DNA from: Bacteroidota bacterium
GTDB lineage: Bacteria > Bacteroidota > Bacteroidia > Chitinophagales > Chitinophagaceae
Length of the DNA: 64,000 nt
Direction: 5' to 3'
Assembly (NCBI GenBank): GCA_028876495.1
Contig: JAGWRO010000097.1
Location: 1-64,000, forward strand
Of this stretch, positions 10,254-20,849 are shown piece after piece (positions within the stretch are counted from its first letter, which is position 1; each line of letters starts with the position of its first letter). Both the position numbers and the translations under genes were made by a program. Under the pieces are notes generated by a model, which was not told where the DNA came from, did not search any database, and worked only from the letters and a program-made list of their open reading frames with translations.

Positions 10254-11468
10254 TTGCATTTCAAATTTGCCTGGCGATATTTTAAAGCGAAAAAAAGCAC
10301 AAATGCCATCAATATTATTTCGTGGGTAACGGCTGGCGTGATTGCTTTCTCCACTTTGTGCCAGGTGCTGGTTTTAAGTGTTTTTAACGGTTTTGAAGGA
10401 TTGGTAAAGTCATTATACTCCAATTTCTATTCTGATGTAAAAGTGGTTCCGGCAAAAGGAAAAACGTTTACACTTACCCAGGCCCAATTAAATAAAATAC
10501 ATACTCTCCCTGGTATTAAAGGCACTTCTTTAAATATAGAGGAGAAAGCCCTTTTGCAAAATACAGAACAACAAACCGTGGTTTTACTAAAAGGAGTTGA
10601 TTCTGATTATTATAAGGTTTCTGGCGTTCCTCAAAAAATGTATGATGGTGTTTTTAATACCGGAACAGCCGATAATCCGAAGCTAATTTTAGGAGCAGGA
10701 ATCGAAAGCGCCATAGGCGTCCAAGCCGACAGGAATCTTTTTCCTATTACCGTTTTTTTGCCAAAAAAAACCAAATCCAATAACCCGCTGGCGGCCTTAA
10801 GCGAAGGCAACGCTACCACTTCCGGAAGTTTTGCTATTCAGCAGGATTTTGATAATAAATATGTAATTACCAACCTTGCTTTCATGAGGCAACAAATGAA
10901 TTACAAACCTGATGAATACAGCGCTTTGGAAATTTCTTTAAAAGATCCCGGGCAGACTGATGAATTTACAAAGACACTTCAAAAAACACTCGGCAGCCAA
11001 TATAAAGTGCTTACAAAATATGAGCAAAATATGAGCCTTTATAATTCTATGCGGATGGAGAAATGGTTCATCTATGCAGTTCTAACGCTGATATTAATCA
11101 TTGCAGCTTTCAACATGGTTGGTGCTTTAACGATGCTGGTGCTGGAAAAAAGAAAAGACATCAGCGTGTTACAATCGATGGGAGCCGACAAATCTTTGAT
11201 AAAAAAGATTTTCTTAACTGAAGGGGTTTTGCTGGCAGTAGTGGGCGCAGGAACGGGAATTGTGCTGGCATTAATAATAGCTTTTTTACAAATGAAATAC
11301 CACCTCATCAAACTGGCAGGCGCTTCTTTTTTGATCGATTATTTCCCGGTGAAATTGGAAATCACTGATTTTATTTTAGTTATTTTTACCGCTTTGATTA
11401 TTGCCTTCACCGCTTCATGGTTTCCTGCCAAAAAAGCTTCGGAACAAATGTTTAACCTGAAAACATAG
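10254..11468 (+). CDS. FtsX-like ABC permease (LolC/LolE type)
   Basis: This is an integral membrane component of the MacB/LolCE superfamily, 404 residues. An N-terminal helix (INIISWVTAGVIAFSTLCQ) is followed by a MacB periplasmic core domain of about 220 residues. Three more helices make up the FtsX domain, with the typical block VLEKRKDISVLQSMGA near residue 298. It probably works in lipoprotein release together with an ATPase encoded elsewhere. The start is TTG at 10254; the N-terminal KFAWRYF motif matches the family and no ATG fits. Confidence 0.88.
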   Translation: MHFKFAWRYFKAKKSTNAINIISWVTAGVIAFSTLCQVLVLSVFNGFEGLVKSLYSNFYSDVKVVPAKGKTFTLTQAQLNKIHTLPGIKGTSLNIEEKALLQNTEQQTVVLLKGVDSDYYKVSGVPQKMYDGVFNTGTADNPKLILGAGIESAIGVQADRNLFPITVFLPKKTKSNNPLAALSEGNATTSGSFAIQQDFDNKYVITNLAFMRQQMNYKPDEYSALEISLKDPGQTDEFTKTLQKTLGSQYKVLTKYEQNMSLYNSMRMEKWFIYAVLTLILIIAAFNMVGALTMLVLEKRKDISVLQSMGADKSLIKKIFLTEGVLLAVVGAGTGIVLALIIAFLQMKYHLIKLAGASFLIDYFPVKLEITDFILVIFTALIIAFTASWFPAKKASEQMFNLKT

Positions 11469-11784
11469 AAAATTCTAGCATTCATCTCCTGAAAATATTC
11501 CTTAATAGGTTTTGATTATTCAAAGTAATTTCTAATTTTGTCTTCCCATACCTCCGAAGACGCCAAAAACTTTCTGTATACTTATTCCCAATTATCTTTC
11601 GAAAAGCAAATGCTTACTTGTTATCTGTTGCATTTATAATGGTTGACTATACCATCCCCAATTCCTCACAATTTATTTGTAAACCATTAGCATATCAATT
11701 CAAGTTCCTCAAGTAAGCCGTTTCTGTAATTCTCCAACAAAATATGATAACCACCTTATCATTTAACCAGGGAAAATTAATTAT
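11469..11784. other. 316-base gap before the T9SS protein gene
   Basis: The gap contains a good promoter (11511-11540) and then about 240 bases with no convincing ORF, hairpin terminator or known riboswitch. If that promoter is used, the T9SS gene has an unusually long leader. Confidence 0.5.
11511..11540 (+). promoter_or_regulatory. Promoter with both -33 and -7 boxes
   Basis: TTTG at 11511-11514 and TAATTTTG at 11533-11540 are separated by 18 bases. This is one of the best two-box matches to the Bacteroidota consensus in the window. Confidence 0.6.
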
Positions 11785-13950
11785 ATGCAACTTTTTACTA
11801 TCACAATTTCTTCCATTAAGAAATTAAATAAGTGCATACTTGCGTTTGCAATATTTTTCCTTTCAGCTTCTGTTTCCAACGCACAAATCCGCAAATACGG
11901 CCTGGTATATTCTGACAACATCAAAGGAGGTTCAACCATTTTTGGTAACACGCTTATGAATATCATTACTGGCGGCAAAATCGATACAGTAAAAATGAAT
12001 GATAACAGAATCGATGGCAACAGTATTTATGGAAACGATAATTCAGATATGGAATTTGTGGATATTGATGGTAATACCGGTTATGGAAGCGTTACAAGAA
12101 ATTCTTCTACTGCTGATCTCATTCTTCCGGCCGGAACCAATACGATTAAACTTGCACGACTTTACTGGGGTGGCCGTATCAGCGATGCTGATTATGATCT
12201 TACAAAAACAGCTAACAGAACCATTAAGATCAGGAAAGGGACAGCAAATGCCTATTCTGATGTTACCGCTTTAGGGATGGACACCACAATTATTACAACA
12301 GGATATACTGAATACCAGGCCTATGCTGATATAACTTCTTTTGTAAAAAATAATGGCACCGGCACTTATGAAGTGGGAAATGTTCCTTTAAGCACAGGTG
12401 CTGTATCAAATGGAGGAAACCATGGAGGATGGAGCATTGTAGTAGTATACGAAAATTCCTCTCTTCCTTACAACAGCGTACGTCTATATGATGGTTTTGA
12501 AGTGGTGTATAATGGCGGAAACGATACAACCAGTACCGTTACACTTACAGGCCTCAATGTGCCCTCTGGTACTTTGGCTGATGATGATGCAAAAATGGGT
12601 GTAGTTGCCTGGGAAGGTGATGCCAATCTTGCAGGCGATTTTTTAAAAATAAACGGAAACACTTTTTCAAATGCTACCAACCCTGCAGACAATCCATGGA
12701 ATGGGACTATTACAGATATTGGGGTGCATGTTACCACAAAAAACCCTAATTATACCAACCAGATGGGAATCGATATTGATAGGTTCAACGTGGGAACTGG
12801 TTATGGTATCAATCCAAATGCACAAAACGTTACCCTTGAATTTGGTACCGAAGCTGATAAGTATTTCCCCGGCGTTTTCACTTTTACCATCAGGATGAAA
12901 GATCCTACCATCACCTTGGAAAAAACAGTGGCAGATGCTAATAATAACCATCTTGCGGAAAGCGGAGAAATATTAACCTATACGCTTCAGGGTGGCAACA
13001 ACGGCCCGGGCAACGCCAATAATATTGTAATTTCTGATACCTTACCCTCTTATGTTACTTACAAACCGGGCTCATTGAAAGTGATGAGTTCCCCTGGAAT
13101 AGCCGCTGGTACTAAAACTGACCAGCCCGGAGACGATGTGGCTGAATACATTTCAAACGGTGCTGTAAAATCGGTTTTTTTCAGAATTGGTACCGGAGCT
13201 ACAGCTACCCATGGCGGTACTCTTGCTGCCGGACAAACGTATCAAGTGCAGTTCCAGGTAACAGTAAATGATCCGGGATATGGCAATCCTGTTCCTTCAA
13301 TAATGAATATTGCACGTATTACTTCCACATCGGATGCAGGCGTAAATTTTGTTGATGACGGAACAGCAATTATTAATCCGGAAGCAGGACCGATGCCCGT
13401 TACTTTAACCAGGTTTACTGCAACACTTATGCAGAATAACCAGGTACAAGTTGGCTGGGCCACTTCCATGGAAATTAATTGTAAACAATTTGTTGTTCAA
13501 AGAAGTTATGATGGTAAAGTATTTACTGACCAGGAAACTGTTGCAGGAAGTGGAACAACTAATTTGGCTCATTCTTATAGTGTAAATGATAATGTTTCTT
13601 CTTTTACCGGAAACACAATCTATTACAGGCTGAAACAAATTGATATTGATGGAAAAGAAAATCTTTCCAAAATAATTCCTGTAAAGCTTCAGACAAATAG
13701 TACTTCAGCAATTGTTTCTCCTAATCCGTTCAGAGATTTTATCAATATCAATTTGCAATGGGATGGTACCGAAATGGTTTCTGCAAAAATATATAGTATC
13801 CAGGGCAGACAATTACTTTCAAAACAAATTCTTGTTAATAAAGGAAATAATAATATAAAAATCAGTGATCTCTCTAATCTTCCTTCGGGAAATTATATTT
13901 TGGAAATATCCTCATCTTCTCAAAAAATTATTCAAAAAATTATAAAATAA
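11785..13950 (+). CDS. Large secreted protein with DUF11-like domain and T9SS type A sorting domain
   Basis: This is a 721-residue protein probably exported to the surface by type IX secretion. Residues 1-33 are a signal peptide (CILAFAIFFLSASVSNAQ). Residues 35-375 form a long beta-rich region that I cannot assign; it repeats gliding/adhesin-like features (TIKLARLYWGG, GGWSIVVVYEN). Residues 378-530 resemble a DUF11/isopeptide-type beta domain (EKTVADANNN, SDTLPSYVTYKPGS). Then comes an FN3-like segment (VTLTRFTATLM) and the C-terminal sorting domain (SPNPFRDFININL, PSGNYILEI). An adhesive or structural surface role is inferred. A hairpin terminator follows. Confidence 0.8.
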   Translation: MQLFTITISSIKKLNKCILAFAIFFLSASVSNAQIRKYGLVYSDNIKGGSTIFGNTLMNIITGGKIDTVKMNDNRIDGNSIYGNDNSDMEFVDIDGNTGYGSVTRNSSTADLILPAGTNTIKLARLYWGGRISDADYDLTKTANRTIKIRKGTANAYSDVTALGMDTTIITTGYTEYQAYADITSFVKNNGTGTYEVGNVPLSTGAVSNGGNHGGWSIVVVYENSSLPYNSVRLYDGFEVVYNGGNDTTSTVTLTGLNVPSGTLADDDAKMGVVAWEGDANLAGDFLKINGNTFSNATNPADNPWNGTITDIGVHVTTKNPNYTNQMGIDIDRFNVGTGYGINPNAQNVTLEFGTEADKYFPGVFTFTIRMKDPTITLEKTVADANNNHLAESGEILTYTLQGGNNGPGNANNIVISDTLPSYVTYKPGSLKVMSSPGIAAGTKTDQPGDDVAEYISNGAVKSVFFRIGTGATATHGGTLAAGQTYQVQFQVTVNDPGYGNPVPSIMNIARITSTSDAGVNFVDDGTAIINPEAGPMPVTLTRFTATLMQNNQVQVGWATSMEINCKQFVVQRSYDGKVFTDQETVAGSGTTNLAHSYSVNDNVSSFTGNTIYYRLKQIDIDGKENLSKIIPVKLQTNSTSAIVSPNPFRDFININLQWDGTEMVSAKIYSIQGRQLLSKQILVNKGNNNIKISDLSNLPSGNYILEISSSSQKIIQKIIK

Positions 13951-13972
13951 TTAAAACGTGAATCCCTACTAC

Positions 13973-14003
13973 AGCCACCCTAACCGGTGGCTTTTTTATT
14001 TTT
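13973..14003 (+). terminator. Rho-independent terminator after the T9SS protein gene
   Basis: AGCCACC and GGTGGCT form a 7 bp stem with a CTAACC loop, followed by a T-rich run (TTTTTTATTTTT). It directly precedes a 34-base element. Confidence 0.85.
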
Positions 14004-14007
14004 AAGG

Positions 14008-14041
14008 TAAATAAAAATTCTTATTATTGGTTTGTCTACTG
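14008..14041 (+). repeat. 34-base dispersed element, copy 3
   Basis: TAAATAAAAATTC begins and TTTGTCTACTG ends the copy, 34 bases. It lies just past a hairpin terminator, upstream of the aldo/keto reductase. Confidence 0.75.
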
Positions 14042-14161
14042 TGGAAATATTTTTTTTCATTTTATAATTTCGAAAAATAAAGGCTTGATTATTGAGGAAT
14101 TAAAACCAAAACAGAAATTGCAGTAATTTGTTTATCTGCTGGTTTATTTATTAAAAATTAA

Positions 14162-15166
<1,005 letters not shown>

Positions 15167-15173
15167 AAACGAT

Positions 15174-16073
15174 CTAAGGATGAATTAACCGGAAGGCCGC
15201 AGGCAATATTTCAATCGAAAACTCTTTAAAACTTTCTGCCGGATCACCGTCAATATGCAAAGGTGCAAAGCGGGGATTTTCTATTTTTATTTTATCCGTT
15301 TGAAAATAGAGAATATTATTTTTACGAAAGTTTTTCGAATGAACACTCGTCACATTTCCGATCAATATTTGTTTGACAAAGGATAAAACCGCCAGCGCCT
15401 TGCTGGTTTTTTTAACCACCACAATATCCAGTAAACCATCACAAATACTGGCTTTAGGCGCTACTTTAAAATTATTTCCGAATTGATTACTATTGGCTAT
15501 TGCAATTAAAAAAGCTTCTGTCTCAAAGTTCTTTCCATCTGCCTCAATAATGAAGGGATAAGTTCTGGCATTCCGGAAATTTTTCAAAGCAATTTTGGTA
15601 TAGGAATTTAGTCCGCGATTTTTCGCTATTGAAAAATCATGAGCCACTTTTGCGTCAAAGCCAAGTCCACACACATGGGTGCTTAATTTATTATTGATAA
15701 GAAAAGCATCTGTAGCAATTGCGTTTCCTGCTAAAAATACATCTATTGCTTTGTCGACTGATTTTGGAATGCCGGCAGTTCTTGCCAAACCGTTTCCTGA
15801 GCCAAGTGGAATAATCCCAATATTTACATTAATTTTTAATATAGTCGAAACGATTGGTGTTACGCTTCCATCACCACCACAAATAGCAATATCAGTTATA
15901 TTTTCCTCCCTGATTTTTTCATACAAAAAATCATAATCGCCCTCTTTGGAAGTAAACAAAATTTCAAAAGAAACATTCTTCTCTTCACACTTTTTAATGA
16001 TCTTTTCTTCCAGGTGTAATTTATTTTTGGTACCTGAGATCGGATTTATAAAAAATAAAATTTTACGGCTCAT
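15174..16073 (-). CDS. Diacylglycerol kinase-family lipid kinase
   Basis: This is a soluble lipid kinase of the DagK/YegS family, 299 residues. The ATP-binding block GGDGSVTPIVSTIL near residue 65 and the PLGSGNGLART loop are the family hallmarks; NPISGTKNK opens the protein. The C-terminal beta-sandwich ends with the APLHIDGDPAE motif. The lipid substrate (diacylglycerol, phosphatidylglycerol or sphingoid base) cannot be decided; Bacteroidota make sphingolipids, so that option stays open. It lies 40 bases downstream of obgE on the same strand. Confidence 0.9.
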   Translation of the reverse strand: MSRKILFFINPISGTKNKLHLEEKIIKKCEEKNVSFEILFTSKEGDYDFLYEKIREENITDIAICGGDGSVTPIVSTILKINVNIGIIPLGSGNGLARTAGIPKSVDKAIDVFLAGNAIATDAFLINNKLSTHVCGLGFDAKVAHDFSIAKNRGLNSYTKIALKNFRNARTYPFIIEADGKNFETEAFLIAIANSNQFGNNFKVAPKASICDGLLDIVVVKKTSKALAVLSFVKQILIGNVTSVHSKNFRKNNILYFQTDKIKIENPRFAPLHIDGDPAESFKEFSIEILPAAFRLIHP

Positions 16074-16113
16074 ACATTCAAGAAATTACTTCGCAAAAAC
16101 GAGGATTATTTTT

Positions 16114-17109
16114 TTAAGCACTTGCGGTTAATTCACTCCACAACATATCCTTTAATTCAACAAGTCCCCTATTAGTGAGTGAAGAAATAAAAATATGTGG
16201 AATATTTGGAGGCAATTCTTTTTCGATAGCTTCCTTTAATTCTTCATCCAACATATCACTTTTGCTTATAGCAATCAGAAATTTTTTATCAAGCAATTCG
16301 GGATTATACTCTTTTAATTCATTCTGCAGAATTTTGAATTCTTCTCCATGATCTTTGCTATCTGCAGGTATAACAAAAAGCAAAACCGGATTGCGTTCTA
16401 TGTGCCTCAAAAAACGATATCCAAGGCCTTTGCCTTCTGCTGCTCCTTCAATTATACCGGGAAGATCAGCAACGCAAAAGCTTTTGTTATCGCGGTAAGG
16501 AACCATGCCGAGTTGGGGCGTTAAAGTAGTAAAAGCATAATCAGCGATCTTTGGTTTTGCTGCCGTTATCACCGAAAGTAAAGTAGATTTTCCGGCGTTG
16601 GGAAAGCCCACCAAACCCACGTCGGCAAGTACTTTCAATTCCAAAACCACGAAACTTTCTTCCCCTGGTTCTCCGGGCTGCGAATGTTGCGGGGCTTGAT
16701 TGGTAGGCGTGGCAAAATGAGAATTTCCCTGACCACCACGGCCACCTTTTAATAAAATTTTTTCCTCTCCATCCTCCAATATTTCTACTTTTTGTCCATC
16801 TTCTTCGATCGTAGCAATGGTGCCTAACGGAACTTCTATAAATACATCTTTACCATCGTGGCCCGTGCAGTTATTTTTGCTTCCGTTTTCTCCGTTCTCA
16901 GCAAAAACATTTTTATAATACCGCAAATGCAAAAGTGTCCAAAGGTTTTTGTTGCCTCTTAAAATGATGTGCCCGCCACGTCCGCCATCGCCTCCATCCG
17001 GACCTCCAAAAGCCGTAAGTTTATTACGAAGAAAATGCCTACTACCTGCACCTCCGTGTCCGCTTCGGCAAAATATTTTTATAAGATCAATAAAATTAGA
17101 TTTTTCCAT
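16114..17109 (-). CDS. obgE: GTPase Obg (CgtA)
   Basis: This is an essential GTPase linked to 50S ribosome assembly and stress control. Of its 331 residues, 1-158 form the glycine-rich Obg fold ([27 protein letters not shown]). The GTPase domain follows with G1 [10 protein letters not shown], switch region TTLTPQLG, G3 DLPGIIEGA and a G4-like ISKSDML. There is no C-terminal OCT extension, so this is the short form. Conserved core residues are intact. A small lipoprotein gene is divergent. Confidence 0.96.
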   Translation of the reverse strand: MEKSNFIDLIKIFCRSGHGGAGSRHFLRNKLTAFGGPDGGDGGRGGHIILRGNKNLWTLLHLRYYKNVFAENGENGSKNNCTGHDGKDVFIEVPLGTIATIEEDGQKVEILEDGEEKILLKGGRGGQGNSHFATPTNQAPQHSQPGEPGEESFVVLELKVLADVGLVGFPNAGKSTLLSVITAAKPKIADYAFTTLTPQLGMVPYRDNKSFCVADLPGIIEGAAEGKGLGYRFLRHIERNPVLLFVIPADSKDHGEEFKILQNELKEYNPELLDKKFLIAISKSDMLDEELKEAIEKELPPNIPHIFISSLTNRGLVELKDMLWSELTASA

Positions 17110-17164
17110 CCGGTAAATTTCGTAAAGTTTTTAGAACGCTTTTTTGTAATGTTACAGGAAAATT

Positions 17165-17521
17165 ATGATTAAAATAATAACTTTTACCGCAGTGCTTTTT
17201 TTATTTGCCTGTGCTGCGCAAAAAAAAGCAGCCGATAGTGCAGAACTTCCTCCATGCCTGAAGGCAAAAATTGATTCAATGACCTTGGATCCAAATGAAG
17301 GATCGCCACAATCCATTACACGTTACAGGTATCACTACCAAACAGTTTATTATATGAAAGCGCCCTGCTGCGATAAATACAATATCGTATTGGATAGTGT
17401 TTGTAATATTTTAGGTTACCCTGATGGAGGTTTTACTGGTAAAGGCGATGGTAAAATGCCCGGTTTTTTTAAAGAAGCAACAGCCGGAAAAGTAGTTTGG
17501 AGTTTAAATTCCTCTAAATAG
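17165..17521 (+). CDS. Small lipoprotein with cysteine-rich motif
   Basis: A 118-residue predicted lipoprotein. The lipobox LFAC places the lipidated cysteine at about residue 16, giving a mature protein of about 100 residues. The core contains YYMKAPCCDKYN, a third cysteine in SVCNILG, and a YPDGGFTGKGDGK block. That pattern resembles a small Bacteroidota lipoprotein family (possibly DUF6970) of unknown function. The three cysteines may bind a ligand or form disulfides in the periplasm. It is convergent with paaY and only 3 bases apart, so the genes share no terminator. Confidence 0.75.
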   Translation: MIKIITFTAVLFLFACAAQKKAADSAELPPCLKAKIDSMTLDPNEGSPQSITRYRYHYQTVYYMKAPCCDKYNIVLDSVCNILGYPDGGFTGKGDGKMPGFFKEATAGKVVWSLNSSK

Positions 17522-17524
17522 AAA

Positions 17525-18124
17525 TTATATTTTCTTCTTCGTCTCATTCCAGGTTTTATAGTCCAAATCGCTTTTTACTTCCTGGTCAGTCACTTCCCGC
17601 AAAGGCTCACAAGCCTTCCATTCTTTTTTCATATCTTCAGTTAGTTGCTGGTAAACTTTTGTCCCTTCCGTTTTCCAATCAATCATTTCATCAGATATTT
17701 CCCTGATGATCTTTGCCGGATTACCAACCAACAAACTTCTCGCAGCAATGTGTTGATCAGCCTTTACAAAACTGAGCGCACCAACAATACATTCATTTTC
17801 CAATATCACATTGTCCATAATTACTGAATTCATTCCAATCATACAATTCCTGCCAATGGTAGCACCGTGTATGATAGCTCCGTGGCCGATATGTGCATTT
17901 TCTTTTAATAAAACTGTTACTCCCGGAAACATGTGAATGGTGCAATTTTCCTGTACGTTGCATCCATCTTCGATAATTATTTTACCAAAATCGCCGCGAA
18001 TAGCGGCGCCGGGGCCGATGTAAACATTTTTGCCAATAATCACATTTCCGGTAATGGCAGATTGAGGGTGAATAAAGGAAGATTCGTGAATTACAGGAAT
18101 ATGTTCTTTAAACTGGTAAACCAT
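17525..18124 (-). CDS. paaY: PaaY-like hexapeptide-repeat protein of phenylacetate catabolism
   Basis: PaaY is a left-handed beta-helix thioesterase/gamma-carbonic anhydrase-like protein that clears stalled CoA intermediates in phenylacetate degradation. The 199 residues show the hexapeptide ladder (ITGNVIIGKNVYIGPGAAIRGDFG), NVQENCTIHMFPG, and ENAHIGHGAIIHG with metal-binding histidines. The C-terminal extension (GTKVYQQL, CEPLREV) is specific to PaaY rather than generic gamma-carbonic anhydrases. The next gene upstream on the same strand is paaI, which supports the assignment. The epoxidase operon itself is 35 kb away. Confidence 0.88.
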   Translation of the reverse strand: MVYQFKEHIPVIHESSFIHPQSAITGNVIIGKNVYIGPGAAIRGDFGKIIIEDGCNVQENCTIHMFPGVTVLLKENAHIGHGAIIHGATIGRNCMIGMNSVIMDNVILENECIVGALSFVKADQHIAARSLLVGNPAKIIREISDEMIDWKTEGTKVYQQLTEDMKKEWKACEPLREVTDQEVKSDLDYKTWNETKKKI

Positions 18125-18146
18125 GATTAATTTTTTTGAAAAAAGG

Positions 18147-18566
18147 TCAGATTAATTTTTTGCCGGTTCTGAAACACGTTCCTTTAAAAAGCGCAATCAA
18201 ATGATCATTTTGGTTCGTGATAGAAATCTGATAAAGGCCTGTGGATTTTCCATTGTGCATTTCTTTTGCTTCAGCAATTAATACATCATCCACATGACCG
18301 GGTTTCATAAAATTGATGGAAGTATCCAAAGCCACTGATAAATTATTCCGGTTGTTGCAGGCGAACGCAAACGCACTGTCAGCAAGGGAAAAAGTGATTC
18401 CTCCATGCACAATACCAAAGGCATTGATCATTTCTTGTCTGATCCTCATTTTTATTTTACTGTAACCTTCGCGCACTTCCAGCACTTCAATTCCCAGCCA
18501 TTTGCTGAAAAGATCTTTTTCCATCAAATGATTTACCACTTCTTTTGCAAATTGATTTTTGTCCAT
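18147..18566 (-). CDS. paaI: Hydroxyphenylacetyl-CoA thioesterase PaaI
   Basis: This hotdog-fold thioesterase hydrolyses hydroxylated phenylacetyl-CoA by-products. The core FGIVHGGITFSLADSAFAFACN carries the family's HGG and catalytic Asp positions, and SINFMKPG follows. The product has about 139 residues from the ATG at 18566 (MDKNQFAKEVV); an upstream in-frame ATG at 18599 would add 11 unlikely residues. It lies directly upstream of paaY on the same strand, 22 bases apart, so the pair is an operon. Confidence 0.88.
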   Translation of the reverse strand: MDKNQFAKEVVNHLMEKDLFSKWLGIEVLEVREGYSKIKMRIRQEMINAFGIVHGGITFSLADSAFAFACNNRNNLSVALDTSINFMKPGHVDDVLIAEAKEMHNGKSTGLYQISITNQNDHLIALFKGTCFRTGKKLI

Positions 18567-18631
18567 CAGGCTTTTATTTTTAGGATTACAAGTTACCATT
18601 ATTTGAAATTCTTTTTATCTCAAAAGATTAC

Positions 18632-18665
18632 CAGTAAACAAACAAAAAAAAGGATTTTTTATTTG
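18632..18665 (-). repeat. 34-base dispersed element, copy 4 (tandem pair)
   Basis: Reverse orientation; the + strand starts CAGTAAACAAACAAA and ends ATTTTTTATTTG, 34 bases. It forms a direct pair with the next copy, 10 bases away, between feoB and paaI. Confidence 0.8.
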
Positions 18666-18675
18666 CAAATTTCAA

Positions 18676-18709
18676 CAGTAACCAAACAAAAAAACCAGGT
18701 TTTTATTTT
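18676..18709 (-). repeat. 34-base dispersed element, copy 5 (tandem pair)
   Basis: Reverse orientation; it starts CAGTAACCAAACAAA and ends GGTTTTTATTTT, 34 bases. The copy ends on the base next to the feoB stop codon. Confidence 0.8.
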
Positions 18710-20830
18710 CTATTTGAACAAATGGAAGGTTATAAAACTCATTACATAAGCAAGCGTAGTCATGTATCCAAGCATAATCATTGGCCATTTCCACGATTTG
18801 GTTTCTCGTTTTACCACGGCAAGAGTGCTCATACATTGCATCGCCAGCACATAAAATATAAGGAGAGATAACCCGGCCGCAAGCGTGTAAACTTTTCTGC
18901 CATCAGGCCATTTGGCAGCTTCCATTTTTTGCCGAAGTGTGGTATTGTCTTTATCCACATCACTGCCTACACTATAAAGAGTTGCCATAGTTCCCACAAA
19001 AACCTCACGCGCCGCAAAAGAAGTGATAAGCGCAATGCCTATTCTCCAGTCATAACCCAGTGGACGGATCACCGGTTCAATTGTTTTTCCCAAAATGCCT
19101 GCATAAGAGTTTTCCAGAAGATCTGTTCCTTCTAATCTTTTATAGTCTTTTGCTTGCGATGGATTTTGTTGAATCAACGAAGTATATTTTGCAGAAACTT
19201 CATGCATTCTTTTTGGGGGCCCAAAGGTGCTTAAAACCCATAACAATAAACTGATAACCATAATTACTTTTCCTGCCTCGGTTACAAAGATTTTGGCACG
19301 CTCTATCATCGTGGAAAAAATATTTTTCCATCTTGGCCCGCGGTAGGAAGGAAGCTCAAGAATGAAAAAACTTTTTTCTTTGCTTTTAATAAACCATTTC
19401 ATTACATAGGCTGCTGACAAGGCCATGAAAGTGCCGATAAAATACATCAGCATCATTACCATTCCCTGAAGGCTGATAAAGCCGAAGTACATTTTATTGG
19501 GAATGATCAAGGCTATAAGAACGGTGTAAACCGGCAGGCGCGCACTGCAACTCATCAGCGGCGTACACATAATAGTGAGTAATCTTTCTTTTTTATTTTC
19601 AATACTGCGCGCACTCATAATAGCAGGAACAGCACATGCAAGTCCGCTCACCATCGGCATCACACTTTTACCGTTAAGGCCGGCTTTGCGCATTATTTTA
19701 TCGGTAAGAAAACTGATTCGCGCCATATAGCCGGTATCTTCCAAAAGGGTAATCAAGCCAAAAAGAATCATGATTTGCGGAACAAATACAAGAATGCCAC
19801 TGAGACCTGCAATAATACCATTGATGAAAAGATCTGTGAACCAGCCTGCAGGAAGCATGTTGCCCAACCATCCGCCCAATTGTGCAAAGGCCCACTCTAT
19901 AGCATTCATCGGGTATTGGGCGATTACGAAAATACTTTGAAACAATGCAAAAAGAACAGTTAGCAAAATCAGGTATCCCCACGTTCTGTGTAAGAGAATA
20001 TCATCCAGTTTTTGAGTAAATAACGCCTTTTGTAACGGATCGGCTTCTACAACCGTCTGCTTCATTATTGTTTTTATTTTCCCATATCGCTGCAAAATTT
20101 CCTCTGCCTGTGTTTTAGTGGGATTAAATTTCGTTTCAACTTCTATATTTTCTATCGCTTTCTGCGTTTCAGCATTCAAAGAAAAATTTTCATGATTGAT
20201 GAGATAATGGATCGCCCGGTAATCGCTTATTTCAGGAAAAATTTGCTGAACTTTCTTTATGGCTGCGGGGGCAAGTGGTTCCATATTTACAAAATCTCGC
20301 TCCGGCAATTTATCCAGGTGGGTTGCCGCATTATTAATCGCATTTTTTAATTCCCCAATTCCTTTGTTTTTTCTCGGGTTTACCGGGACTACAAATACAC
20401 CAAGTTCCCTTTCGAGCCCTGCAACATCTACTTTGATATTGTTTTTGTTGGCAATATCCATCATCGTTAATGCAATCACCACCGGCCGTTTCAGGTCTAT
20501 GATCTGCGAACAAAAGAGCAGGTTTCTTTTTAAATTACTTGCATCGGCTACCAAAACAATAATATCTGCTTTTATCTGCGGATCCTGGTCTATCAGTACT
20601 TTATAAGCCACCCATTCATCAGCTCTTTTTGGGTAAAGACTGTAAGTTCCAGGGAGGTCAATAATTTTTGCGATAACCGATTCTGAAATCTTTGAAATTC
20701 CCGTTTTCTTATCAACAGTAACCCCTGGAAAATTTCCTACTTTTTGATTCAATCCTGTAAGAGTATTGAAAAGAGAGGTTTTACCGCTGTTAGGATTTCC
20801 TACTAAAGCTATATTTAGTTGTTTACTCAA
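18710..20830 (-). CDS. feoB: Ferrous iron transporter FeoB
   Basis: This is an inner-membrane Fe2+ transporter with an N-terminal G domain, 706 residues. G1 GNPNSGKTS is at residues 11-19, G3 is DLPGTYSLYP, and the G4 position reads ALTMMDIA, where many FeoB proteins have NMMD. The membrane part holds the Gate motifs, including LLEDTGYMAR and MPMVSGLACAVPAIMSAR. The start is TTG at 20830; no ATG is in frame nearby and the N-terminus fits. No feoA gene or FeoA domain is seen next to it. Confidence 0.95.
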   Translation of the reverse strand: MSKQLNIALVGNPNSGKTSLFNTLTGLNQKVGNFPGVTVDKKTGISKISESVIAKIIDLPGTYSLYPKRADEWVAYKVLIDQDPQIKADIIVLVADASNLKRNLLFCSQIIDLKRPVVIALTMMDIANKNNIKVDVAGLERELGVFVVPVNPRKNKGIGELKNAINNAATHLDKLPERDFVNMEPLAPAAIKKVQQIFPEISDYRAIHYLINHENFSLNAETQKAIENIEVETKFNPTKTQAEEILQRYGKIKTIMKQTVVEADPLQKALFTQKLDDILLHRTWGYLILLTVLFALFQSIFVIAQYPMNAIEWAFAQLGGWLGNMLPAGWFTDLFINGIIAGLSGILVFVPQIMILFGLITLLEDTGYMARISFLTDKIMRKAGLNGKSVMPMVSGLACAVPAIMSARSIENKKERLLTIMCTPLMSCSARLPVYTVLIALIIPNKMYFGFISLQGMVMMLMYFIGTFMALSAAYVMKWFIKSKEKSFFILELPSYRGPRWKNIFSTMIERAKIFVTEAGKVIMVISLLLWVLSTFGPPKRMHEVSAKYTSLIQQNPSQAKDYKRLEGTDLLENSYAGILGKTIEPVIRPLGYDWRIGIALITSFAAREVFVGTMATLYSVGSDVDKDNTTLRQKMEAAKWPDGRKVYTLAAGLSLLIFYVLAMQCMSTLAVVKRETKSWKWPMIMLGYMTTLAYVMSFITFHLFK

Positions 20831-20849
20831 ATGATTTAAATATAATTGG

